From NCBI GenBank assembly GCA_949297205.1, contig CASFSH010000015.1, forward strand, positions 1 to 5,450: a stretch of 5,450 nt of DNA. Direction: 5' to 3'. Every line of letters begins with the position of its first letter. The first letter of the stretch is position 1. Positions 1 to 5,450 of this stretch are shown one piece after another. Origin of the DNA: an uncultured Bacillota bacterium (lineage in GTDB: Bacteria > Bacillota > Clostridia > UBA1381). The notes under the pieces were generated by a model. The model saw only the letters and a program-made list of their open reading frames with translations, had not been told where the DNA came from and did no database searches. Made by a program: the position numbers and the translations under genes.

Positions 1-789
1 GCTTTTGTCATAAATGGATATTTTATTTTCGTTTCCGAAAATTATTTTGTCTTCATTACAGGATATATAAATGATATTATCAGTTGAAATTACCTTTTCT
101 GTACCATTTTCATCCAATAGATACAAACCTTTTTCATTTGCACCGTAAATTTTATTGTCAAAAGATATTATAAAATTATATATATTGGTGCTTACTTTTT
201 GCCAATTGTTCTGATCTAATAAATTTTTATCTGTATTCCCCTTGTATAATCCGTCATTACCTGCTGCAAACAATATGTTTCCAGATATTCCGCAACTAGC
301 AATAGAAGTTTCAAAAATATATGTATTCTTTACTTCCTTTTTTTCTATGTCAAGGATACATATTCCAAAGTCTCCTGAGATGTAAGCATATTTGTCTTTT
401 ACAAATATGTCATTTACCTGTTTGGAGCCTATTTTGTCTGTATCTTTCAAATATGGTATATTATAAGTTTCTTCATCTTTTATAAGAAAATCAATGTTGC
501 CGTTTTCATATACTATAATAAGCGTACTGTAGGCATCGGCATATTTGATGGATGCTATTTTTATATCATTCAAAAGATTGGTCTTATTGTAATAATATAC
601 CGAATTGTCGTCTGAATTGAATGAATACAGATTCTTGTCGTTGAGACAATATGTTATGTTACCAAATGTTTCAACATTGGTGGCATTCCCGAAAGACTGG
701 AATGCTGTCCATTCCCCAACAGCAATTTGGGAATATAAGCATGAAAAAGAAACAAGTATTTGTACTATTATCAGAAGTATTCTTTTCAT
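1..789 (-). CDS. porZ: PorZ-like secreted beta-propeller protein, N-terminal part (3' end outside window)
   Basis: Reading the minus strand from the ATG at 789 gives 263 uninterrupted codons to the window edge, so only the N-terminal part is present. Residues 1-20 form a signal peptide (MKR, hydrophobic stretch, LYS before Gln21). Cys17 could suggest a lipoprotein, but the preceding VSFS is a poor lipobox. The mature start contains VGEW (24-27), and short propeller-like blade repeats follow, such as NLYSFNSDDNSVYYY, IVYENGNIDFL (92-102), YAYISGDFGICILD and ILFAAGNDGLYK. From memory this pattern matches the N-terminal propeller of PorZ, the type IX secretion attachment-complex protein that delivers anionic LPS to the sortase PorU at the outer surface. 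Full PorZ is roughly 750-800 residues, so about a third is visible. The start overlaps the rdgB stop by one base, suggesting translational coupling. A different secreted propeller protein remains possible because the C-terminal part is not seen. Confidence 0.75.
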   Translation of the reverse strand, partial: MKRILLIIVQILVSFSCLYSQIAVGEWTAFQSFGNATNVETFGNITYCLNDKNLYSFNSDDNSVYYYNKTNLLNDIKIASIKYADAYSTLIIVYENGNIDFLIKDEETYNIPYLKDTDKIGSKQVNDIFVKDKYAYISGDFGICILDIEKKEVKNTYIFETSIASCGISGNILFAAGNDGLYKGNTDKNLLDQNNWQKVSTNIYNFIISFDNKIYGANEKGLYLLDENGTEKVISTDNIIYISCNEDKIIFGNENKISIYDKS

Positions 790-1376
790 TACTCCGGTAA
801 ATTCTTTAGAAATTCATTTAATTTGTTCATTGCTATGGCTCTGTGGCTTATGGAATTTTTTTCCTTGTCGGTCATTTGAGCAAAAGTCTTGTCATATCCT
901 TTCGGCATAAATACCGGGTCATATCCGAAACCGTTCTTCCCGGCTCTTTCTTTAGTTATGCTTCCTTTTATGATACCATCAAAAATATATTCCTTGCCAT
1001 CTATAATGAGTGCGGCAACTGTTCTGAACTGAGCGTCTCTGTTTTCCTTGCCGTTCAGTGCTCCAAGTAGTTTGTTTATATTGGCTTCGTGGTCATGTCC
1101 TTCGGTTGCATATCTGGCAGAGTGCACGCCCGGTGCTCCATCAAGGGCATCAACTTCAAGTCCGCTGTCATCGGCAAAGCTGTTCATTCCGTATTTGTTG
1201 TAGATATGTCTTGCTTTGATAAGCGCATTGCCTTCAAAAGTATCTGCTGTTTCCGGTATATCATCATTGCAGCTTATGTCGCTTAGTGACAAAATCTCAA
1301 AACTATTTCCTATGATATTTCTTACCTCTTCCAGCTTGTGTAGGTTATTTGTTGCAAAAACCAGTTTTTTGTCCAT
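789..1376 (-). CDS. rdgB: Non-canonical purine NTP pyrophosphatase, RdgB/HAM1 family
   Basis: This 195-residue protein has the full length usual for the RdgB/HAM1/ITPase family. These cytosolic enzymes hydrolyse dITP, ITP and XTP to the monophosphate and pyrophosphate, keeping deaminated purines out of DNA and RNA. Visible family motifs are the N-terminal phosphate-binding TNNLHKLEE (9-17), the metal/catalytic loop FADDSGLEVDAL (67-78, with Asp69-Asp70), PGVHSARYA (82-90), the base-recognition segment GFGYDPVF (149-156) and the C-terminal SHRA (177-180). All key residues are present and nothing appears truncated. The start gives MDKKLVFATNN, the usual distance before the TNNxxK motif. Its TAA stop shares one base with the ATG of the downstream PorZ-like gene, so the two are probably co-transcribed and coupled. 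A candidate promoter lies about 60 bases upstream at 1435-1442. Confidence 0.96.
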   Translation of the reverse strand: MDKKLVFATNNLHKLEEVRNIIGNSFEILSLSDISCNDDIPETADTFEGNALIKARHIYNKYGMNSFADDSGLEVDALDGAPGVHSARYATEGHDHEANINKLLGALNGKENRDAQFRTVAALIIDGKEYIFDGIIKGSITKERAGKNGFGYDPVFMPKGYDKTFAQMTDKEKNSISHRAIAMNKLNEFLKNLPE

Positions 1377-1399
1377 TATTAAATATATGTTTATCTTTG
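1368..1399 (+). promoter_or_regulatory. Predicted Bacteroides-type promoter for the envelope-modification cluster
   Basis: TTTG at 1368-1371, a 20-bp spacer, and TATCTTTG at 1392-1399 match the Bacteroidota primary-sigma consensus (-33 TTTG, -7 TAnnTTTG) exactly. Transcription should begin a few bases downstream, near 1403-1406, leaving a leader of about 42 nt before the ATG at 1448. The -33 element lies inside the first codons of the divergent rdgB gene. The match and spacing are seen directly; promoter activity is inferred. Confidence 0.7.
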
Positions 1400-1434
1400 T
1401 AATTTATAAATTTCTATTTGGTTATTATCTGATA

Positions 1435-1442
1435 CAAAAATA
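1435..1442 (-). promoter_or_regulatory. Candidate -7 element for the rdgB-porZ operon
   Basis: On the minus strand, 1442 to 1435 reads TATTTTTG, a match to the Bacteroidota -7 box TAnnTTTG. No TTTG is present 19-21 bp upstream, so the -33 half is missing or degenerate. Transcription would begin near 1428-1431 and give a leader of about 50 nt before the rdgB ATG at 1376. No better match was seen in the 71-bp intergenic region. Confidence 0.45.
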
Positions 1443-1447
1443 GCTAT

Positions 1448-2980
1448 ATGAAATATATCTATCGTAATAAAAACGTAAAATTCCATATTTTAATTGTGTT
1501 GCTAACACTTTTTTACAGTGTTGCTTTTACTTTTTCCGAGTTTTATGGTTCGCCTTTTTCGGGTATTAAAGATTTTTTTATACTGTTTATTCAGTGGGGC
1601 TGTATTGCTTTTGCCACTTACGGGCTATTGCTCCTTATGGCTCTAAACAGGTATGTTTTTGCAGCTCTTTTCACTCCATTGACTCTTTTATGCTCTGTTC
1701 TTACATATTTCAGATATACGGCAAATGTGACTTTAACTCCAATGATAATAGATTTGTGTGTTGTAAACGACATGCAGACAGGAATGACTTTGGTTAGCTT
1801 TTCACTTGTTTTTGTGATGGTCTTGTCTATTATTTTAGGAGTATTTGCAAGTGTCGTGAGATTCAGGATGGATTCTCCGTCTTTTATCCCTAATCTTCTG
1901 ATAGGTATAGCTATAGTCAGTCTTTGCAATGGGTTAGTGCCGCGTATAGAGAGACCTGTATCAGAGCGTATGCCATATTCTTTGTACTATAATGTAAAAA
2001 AGTATCTGCAGGAAAGGCAGGTTGTAAATGCAGAACGTCCTGACTTTGAAGGACAAGCCTTATGCGGGAGTGACAGCATTACGGTTGTTATGGTAATAGG
2101 GGAATCCCTCCGTGCCGATCATCTGCAGCTGAATGGATATGAAAGGGAAACAACTCCATTGCTTTCTTCGGATACATCTGTTGTGTCATTTCCAAATATT
2201 TATACAGAGGAGTGCTACACCCATACAAGTATCCCTGTAATGCTTACTCGTGCTGACAGCATAAATCCGGAAAGAGCATATACTGAACGTTCATTTATTT
2301 CCTTGTTCAAGAAGGCTGGATTCCGGACTTCCTGGCTTGCAAACCAGGAATCAGTGAAGAATTATGTCTATTTCATGAAAGAGTGTGATACGCTGGTGTA
2401 TGCAAACAGTGGCAAGTCAATGTACGTTTTTGATAAATGGTTGGATGAAGAGTTGCTTCCTTTTTATAACAATGAAGTTTCAAGACATGAATCCCGTAAA
2501 CTTATATTGCTTCATACAATAGGCTCACATTGGTGGTATGAGTCGCATTATCCTGAAGAATATCGTAAGTTTGAGCCTGTAATTGATACAAGAGTCGTTT
2601 CTTCCTGTACGGATGAAGAACTTATAAATTCATATGATAATACAATTGTATATACCGACTATTTCATAACTCAAGTTATAGATAGGGTAAAAAATGAAAA
2701 TGCCGTATTGATATACTTGTCGGACCATGGTGAGTCTTTAGGTGAAGATGGGATGTATCTTCATGGAGCCGACCATTATACCCTTCATTATCCGGCATGT
2801 TTCATTTGGATGTCCGATATGTATAAAAAGAATTATCCGCAGAAGTGGAATTCAACTAAAAAAAATAAGGATAAACCTTATCGTACAGATTTTCTTTTTC
2901 ACAGTATTTTATCTGCTGCAGATATAAATACGGATTATTTGGTTGATGAATTAAATGTGTTTAATTATGGAGAAAAATAA
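1448..2980 (+). CDS. EptA-like phosphoethanolamine transferase (inner membrane, sulfatase/alkaline-phosphatase fold)
   Basis: This 510-residue protein has the EptA/MCR architecture. About five membrane segments (roughly 12-31, 43-67, 70-90, 118-138, 147-163) precede a periplasmic catalytic domain from about 205. Known members move phosphoethanolamine from phosphatidylethanolamine onto lipid A or another surface glycan. Visible motifs are VIGESLRADH (216-225, metal-ligand Glu219), NGYERETTP (229-237), THTSIP (258-263), LHTIGSH (355-361), SDHGESLGEDG (425-435, Asp426-His427) and LHG (438-440). The Glu219-to-Thr258 spacing of 39 equals Glu246-Thr285 in MCR-1, so Thr258 is the likely nucleophile. 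Oddities: GES replaces the usual GET, HWWY replaces HGPxY, and the cysteine pair flanking the MCR nucleophile is not conserved. It is the first gene of the cluster, and its end overlaps the next gene. The family is firm, but whether the target is lipid A, core, O-antigen or capsule cannot be read from sequence. Confidence 0.9.
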   Translation: MKYIYRNKNVKFHILIVLLTLFYSVAFTFSEFYGSPFSGIKDFFILFIQWGCIAFATYGLLLLMALNRYVFAALFTPLTLLCSVLTYFRYTANVTLTPMIIDLCVVNDMQTGMTLVSFSLVFVMVLSIILGVFASVVRFRMDSPSFIPNLLIGIAIVSLCNGLVPRIERPVSERMPYSLYYNVKKYLQERQVVNAERPDFEGQALCGSDSITVVMVIGESLRADHLQLNGYERETTPLLSSDTSVVSFPNIYTEECYTHTSIPVMLTRADSINPERAYTERSFISLFKKAGFRTSWLANQESVKNYVYFMKECDTLVYANSGKSMYVFDKWLDEELLPFYNNEVSRHESRKLILLHTIGSHWWYESHYPEEYRKFEPVIDTRVVSSCTDEELINSYDNTIVYTDYFITQVIDRVKNENAVLIYLSDHGESLGEDGMYLHGADHYTLHYPACFIWMSDMYKKNYPQKWNSTKKNKDKPYRTDFLFHSILSAADINTDYLVDELNVFNYGEK

Positions 2981-3974
2981 AAGAATTGTATGGGTTGACT
3001 ATGCCAAAGTATTGTGCATATTCTTTGTGGCTTTAGTTCATACTCCTATATACAGACCAGTGTATGACGTGCTTTGTGCCTTTATAATACCTATGTTTTT
3101 TTTTCTGTCGGGATATTTCTTCTCTTATGACAGGTATCCTGACTATTGGGCTTTCCTTAAAAGACGAGTCAGGCAGTTATTGGTTCCATATTTTTCATTG
3201 GCAATTATAGCATACGTCTTTTGGTTTTTTGTAGGTCGTCATTATGGAAATGATGCTGAACTTGATATTTCGTGGTATTCTCCTTTGGTCGCAACAATTA
3301 TGGGGTGGGGAAAAGAAATGGTGCAGTCTGTCCCTTTATGGTTCGTCATGGCACTTTTTACACTTGAAATTATATTCTGGCCTATTGGCAGATATGTAAA
3401 AAACAGTTATATCCTGTTGTTGCTATTTGTTGCTTTTGGCTATGTTGAGGTTTATTATGTTGATGTAAAGCTTCCTTTTTATATCAATCATGCATTGGTT
3501 GGTTTGATTTTATATTTTAGTGGTATGTTGTTTCATAGGATTAACTATAAACGTCTTTATTCCTATATACTTTTGCCGGTTGGCGCCATTGCTCTTTGGA
3601 TTGCCGTTTTCAATAATGAACATGTGACTTTCCTGATTGAAAAGTTTGGCAATTACTGGTATTTCCTTCTTGGCGGATTGGGAGGAATTGCAATGATTAT
3701 AGCAATATGTAATATTCTTGCAGATGTTATAGGAGACTTGGCATTTGTCAGATATATAGGTAAGAACACTATTGTGATATGCGGTCTACATTTGGTCATG
3801 TTTACTCTGATAAAGGGCATAATGGTATATATTTTAAATATTCCGCTAACTGTCCTTGACAACTCTGTTGTGCCATGTCTGATTATGGGGGCAGTTAGCA
3901 TTGTATTCTGTTTGCCTGTCATATATGTCTTGGAAAAATATTTTCCTTATTTGCTGGGGCGTATAAAATCTTGA
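2967..3974 (+). CDS. Integral-membrane acyltransferase family 3, fucose 4-O-acetylase-like
   Basis: This 335-residue polytopic protein fits acyltransferase family 3 (PF01757), closest by eye to the NolL/fucose 4-O-acetylase branch (COG3594). Members transfer acyl groups, usually acetyl, to sugar hydroxyls of surface glycans. Typical features are RIVWVDYAK (6-14) entering the first membrane helix, with the conserved His25 at its end (FFVALVH). These are followed by IPMFFFLSGYFF (41-52), the basic loop KRRVRQLLVPY (65-75), PLWFVMALF (123-131) and later YIGKNTIVICGLH (263-275). About ten hydrophobic segments are evident. I chose the ATG at 2967 because MEKNKRIVWVDYAK matches the usual family N-terminus; an in-frame ATG at 2955 would add four residues. 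Either start overlaps the preceding transferase (14 or 26 nt), indicating coupled translation. The acyl donor and acceptor are unknown. Confidence 0.85.
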   Translation: MEKNKRIVWVDYAKVLCIFFVALVHTPIYRPVYDVLCAFIIPMFFFLSGYFFSYDRYPDYWAFLKRRVRQLLVPYFSLAIIAYVFWFFVGRHYGNDAELDISWYSPLVATIMGWGKEMVQSVPLWFVMALFTLEIIFWPIGRYVKNSYILLLLFVAFGYVEVYYVDVKLPFYINHALVGLILYFSGMLFHRINYKRLYSYILLPVGAIALWIAVFNNEHVTFLIEKFGNYWYFLLGGLGGIAMIIAICNILADVIGDLAFVRYIGKNTIVICGLHLVMFTLIKGIMVYILNIPLTVLDNSVVPCLIMGAVSIVFCLPVIYVLEKYFPYLLGRIKS

Positions 3975-4034
3975 TCATATAAATCTGATATAAGATATTA
4001 TATAATTATAATTCCAAATTAGTGTAGCTATAAT
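3975..4034. other. AT-rich gap between the two acyltransferase genes
   Basis: These 60 bp are almost entirely A and T, with short palindromes such as TATAATTATA and AATTATAATT. I see no G+C-rich hairpin with a T-run, and no TAnnTTTG promoter motif. Read-through from the upstream pair is therefore the simplest expectation, although a weak AT-rich promoter cannot be excluded. Confidence 0.5.
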
Positions 4035-5177
4035 ATGAAAAGTAATTTAAGCTTGATTGACCAGTTGATGAGCCCGCAATCTCAGGAACTTATGAAGAGA
4101 GAGAATTGTTTTGATTTTATGAGATATTTTTTTGCTTTTTCTATTATTTATGTACACTATTTGTCATTAGCAGACTTGGATTATTTTTATCTTGTATCTG
4201 GATGGTATGGAGTGAAAATATTTTTCATGATAAGTGGATTCTTTGTTTTTTATAGCTTTTTGAAGCAACCTGATTTAAAGGCTTATACGAGTAAACGTAT
4301 AAGAAGAATTATTCCAGCCTATGTATTGATTGTATTATTATGCTTTATTGCCGGAATATTTTTGACAGTGCTTCAAGTCAAGGAATACCTTACATCAATT
4401 GAAACCTACAAATATCTTTTTGCAAATTTGCTTTTTCTGAATTTTGTTCAACCGTCACTTCCTGGTGTGTTTGAGAGTAATGCTATGGTTAATATGGCTT
4501 TGAACGGTTCTCTTTGGACAATGAAGGTTGAAGTTATGTTTTACGCTACAGTTCCAATTATTGTATGGTTGATGAAAAGGTTTGGAAAACTAAAAATTCT
4601 TGTATTGATATATATATTTTCTCTTTTATACGATTTTGTTTTTTTACAATTATATGAGCAGACCGGTAATAGGTTTTATTTACTTATGGGCAAACAACTT
4701 GGAGGAATGTTTATTTACTTTTATTCGGCGGTTGCTGTCCTTTTATATCTTGATAAAGTTACCCGCTATATGAAATATCTTTTTCCTTTTTCTTTGTTGA
4801 TATGTTTGCTGTATTTTTTATCACAAAATGCTAGTTTTACTGATTTTTTAGGTATTTCGTTTTTATATCCATATGTTGAGATTGGATTTGGATGGCTTTA
4901 TGTAATAGAACCTTTAGCGACATCAGTAATTCTTATAGGTATATCTTATGGAATAAAATCTTTGAACTTTCTCAGGAAGTATGACAATATTTCTTATGGA
5001 TTGTATCTCTTTCATTATCCAATTATACAGGTTTTTGTTTATTACGGTTATACTGATAAATATCCTGTTGCATTTCTTTTTATCACGTTGGCTTGTACAA
5101 TTGTTATGGCCTATCTTTCTTTTAAGTTTTTGGAAAAGCCTGTATATGATAAAAAACTTTTCAGGAAATTGAAGTGA
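4035..5177 (+). CDS. Integral-membrane acyltransferase family 3, OafA/YrhL-like
   Basis: This 380-residue polytopic membrane protein belongs to acyltransferase family 3 (PF01757) in the OafA/YrhL-type branch (COG1835), which O-acylates LPS, O-antigen, exopolysaccharide or peptidoglycan sugars. Family landmarks are NCFDFMRYFFAF (24-35), His41 in IIYVHY near the end of the first helix, GVKIFFMISGFFVF (59-72), the Arg-rich loop SKRIRRIIPAY (86-96), NGSLWTMKVEVMFY (157-170, Glu166), SYGLYLFHYPI (320-330) and FLEKP (365-369). No SGNH domain follows, so this is the membrane-only form. The ATG at 4035 gives a 19-residue hydrophilic lead. The in-frame ATG at 4092 has AGGA just upstream and a more typical family N-terminus, so it is a real alternative. 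TGA is followed directly by TAA. It differs clearly from its neighbour and is not a recent duplicate. The substrate is unknown. Confidence 0.87.
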   Translation: MKSNLSLIDQLMSPQSQELMKRENCFDFMRYFFAFSIIYVHYLSLADLDYFYLVSGWYGVKIFFMISGFFVFYSFLKQPDLKAYTSKRIRRIIPAYVLIVLLCFIAGIFLTVLQVKEYLTSIETYKYLFANLLFLNFVQPSLPGVFESNAMVNMALNGSLWTMKVEVMFYATVPIIVWLMKRFGKLKILVLIYIFSLLYDFVFLQLYEQTGNRFYLLMGKQLGGMFIYFYSAVAVLLYLDKVTRYMKYLFPFSLLICLLYFLSQNASFTDFLGISFLYPYVEIGFGWLYVIEPLATSVILIGISYGIKSLNFLRKYDNISYGLYLFHYPIIQVFVYYGYTDKYPVAFLFITLACTIVMAYLSFKFLEKPVYDKKLFRKLK

Positions 5178-5190
5178 TAAATTTTAGGTA

Positions 5191-5262
5191 TAGTTACTCC
5201 TTGTTATTTATTATTGATATAATATTTATTCTGGATATTGGTTTGAGTGGTGGAGTGAACTA
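5191..5262. repeat. Imperfect long-range inverted repeat downstream of the cluster
   Basis: TAGTTACTCC (5191-5200) can pair with GGAGTGAACTA (5252-5262): ten base pairs with one bulged G, enclosing about 51 nt. No T-tract follows the right arm, so it is not a standard intrinsic terminator. It could stabilise the transcript's 3' end or be coincidental. The rest of 5178-5327 holds no convincing gene or clear terminator. Confidence 0.35.
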
Positions 5263-5327
5263 ACTACTACTTAAGGTGTATTGTTCTTTATAAAGTATTG
5301 TATTAAGGTCCTTTTTGAACAAATTGT

Positions 5328-5358
5328 TTTGTTTCTTGATGTAAAGTCTTTATTTTTG
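5328..5358 (+). promoter_or_regulatory. Predicted Bacteroides-type promoter for the downstream (probable tyrS) gene
   Basis: TTTG at 5328-5331, a 19-bp spacer, and TATTTTTG at 5351-5358 fit the Bacteroidota consensus in both elements and in spacing. Transcription would start near 5362-5365, giving an AT-rich leader of about 66 nt before the ATG at 5431. This marks a new transcription unit, separate from the acyltransferase cluster. Confidence 0.75.
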
Positions 5359-5367
5359 CAACGAATA

Positions 5368-5401
5368 TATTCTTGTAATTAAAGAATTATACTTAAGAAT
5401 A
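5368..5401 (+). repeat. Short inverted repeat in the 5' leader of the downstream gene
   Basis: TATTCTT (5368-5374) is exactly complementary to AAGAATA (5395-5401) across a 20-nt loop. Its TTCTT can instead pair with AAGAA at 5382-5386 across a 7-nt loop. Both stems are AT-only or nearly so and therefore weak. The sequence permits two alternative leader folds, but chance is likely at this base composition. Confidence 0.3.
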
Positions 5402-5430
5402 ATATATAATAAACAAACATTAATCATTCG

Positions 5431-5450
5431 ATGAATTTTGTAGAAGAATT
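5431..5450 (+). CDS. tyrS: Start of a gene, probably tyrosyl-tRNA synthetase (truncated by window edge)
   Basis: ATG at 5431 opens a frame reading MNFVEE plus TT, the first two bases of a Leu or Phe codon, before the window ends. From memory, Bacteroides tyrosyl-tRNA synthetases begin MNFVEELRWRGM, which fits all six complete codons. The position, about 70 nt after a strong predicted promoter, supports a real start, as does the A-rich leader without a Shine-Dalgarno, usual for Bacteroidota. TyrS charges tRNA-Tyr in the cytosol. Six residues cannot prove identity, so the start is more certain than the product. Confidence 0.55.

Noticed and set aside
605..910. Plus-strand open frame of 101 codons
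   Set aside because: It lies antisense across the PorZ-like and rdgB genes, both well supported by motifs, and its translation shows no recognisable family or sensible composition.
843..1443. Three further plus-strand frames opposite rdgB
   Set aside because: They are antisense shadows of a strongly conserved enzyme, with no motif of their own.
1618..1929. Minus-strand frame of 103 codons inside the EptA-like gene
   Set aside because: It is an antisense shadow of membrane-segment codons; no promoter or family resemblance is visible.
3653..3922. Minus-strand frame of 89 codons inside the first acyltransferase gene
   Set aside because: It is a shadow of a polytopic membrane protein, and the predicted product has no recognisable features.
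4981..5172. Alternative-frame ORF at the end of the OafA-like gene
   Set aside because: It is in another frame of the same strand, and the main frame carries the conserved SYGLYLFHYP and FLEKP motifs here.
2967..5177. The two acyltransferases as a tandem duplication
   Set aside because: Their motifs differ (WVDYAK/PLWFVMALF versus FDFMRYF/NGSLWTMKVEVMFY), indicating different subfamilies rather than recent copies.
5271..5309. Direct repeats TTAAGGT and GTATTGT
   Set aside because: Two copies each of seven bases in AT-rich DNA are readily expected by chance; there is no array or mobile-element context.
5303..5317. Possible terminator AAGG-T-CCTT followed by T residues
   Set aside because: The arms are only four bases with a one-base loop, which cannot form a hairpin.

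Overview
The window looks like a chromosomal segment from a Bacteroidales member (Bacteroides/Phocaeicola/Prevotella-like). It is AT-rich and its starts lack clear Shine-Dalgarno sequences. It carries two close matches to the Bacteroides housekeeping promoter (TTTG, 19-20 bp, TAnnTTTG), a protein resembling the type IX secretion component PorZ, and a terminal start that reads like the N-terminus of Bacteroides tyrosyl-tRNA synthetase. All of this was read from sequence alone, without database searches.

Layout. (1) 1-1376, minus strand: an rdgB/HAM1-type nucleotide-pool cleaning enzyme is followed, with a one-base TAATG overlap, by the first 263 codons of a secreted beta-propeller protein resembling PorZ. 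The latter runs off the left edge. (2) 1377-1447: a 71-bp divergent intergenic region. The two predicted promoters face each other, so the two 5' leaders should overlap. (3) 1448-5177, plus strand: a three-gene envelope-modification cluster. It holds an EptA-like phosphoethanolamine transferase (five membrane segments plus an alkaline-phosphatase-fold domain) and two integral-membrane acyltransferases of family 3 (PF01757) from different subgroups. The first two genes overlap; the third follows after a 60-bp, almost pure A+T gap. (4) 5178-5430: non-coding DNA with an imperfect long-range inverted repeat and then a very good promoter. (5) 5431-5450: the first codons of a gene that is probably tyrS.

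Functionally, the plus-strand cluster suggests coordinated decoration of a surface glycolipid or glycan (lipid A, LPS core, O-antigen or capsule) with phosphoethanolamine and O-acyl groups. The flanking genes are housekeeping (rdgB, probable tyrS) or secretion-related (PorZ-like), so the cluster may be an accessory block between core genes. I found no CRISPR array, tRNA, rRNA, transposase or phage gene. I see no clear evidence of a wholly new system. The most noteworthy points are the gene combination, the cysteine-poor variant active-site region of the transferase, and the face-to-face promoters.
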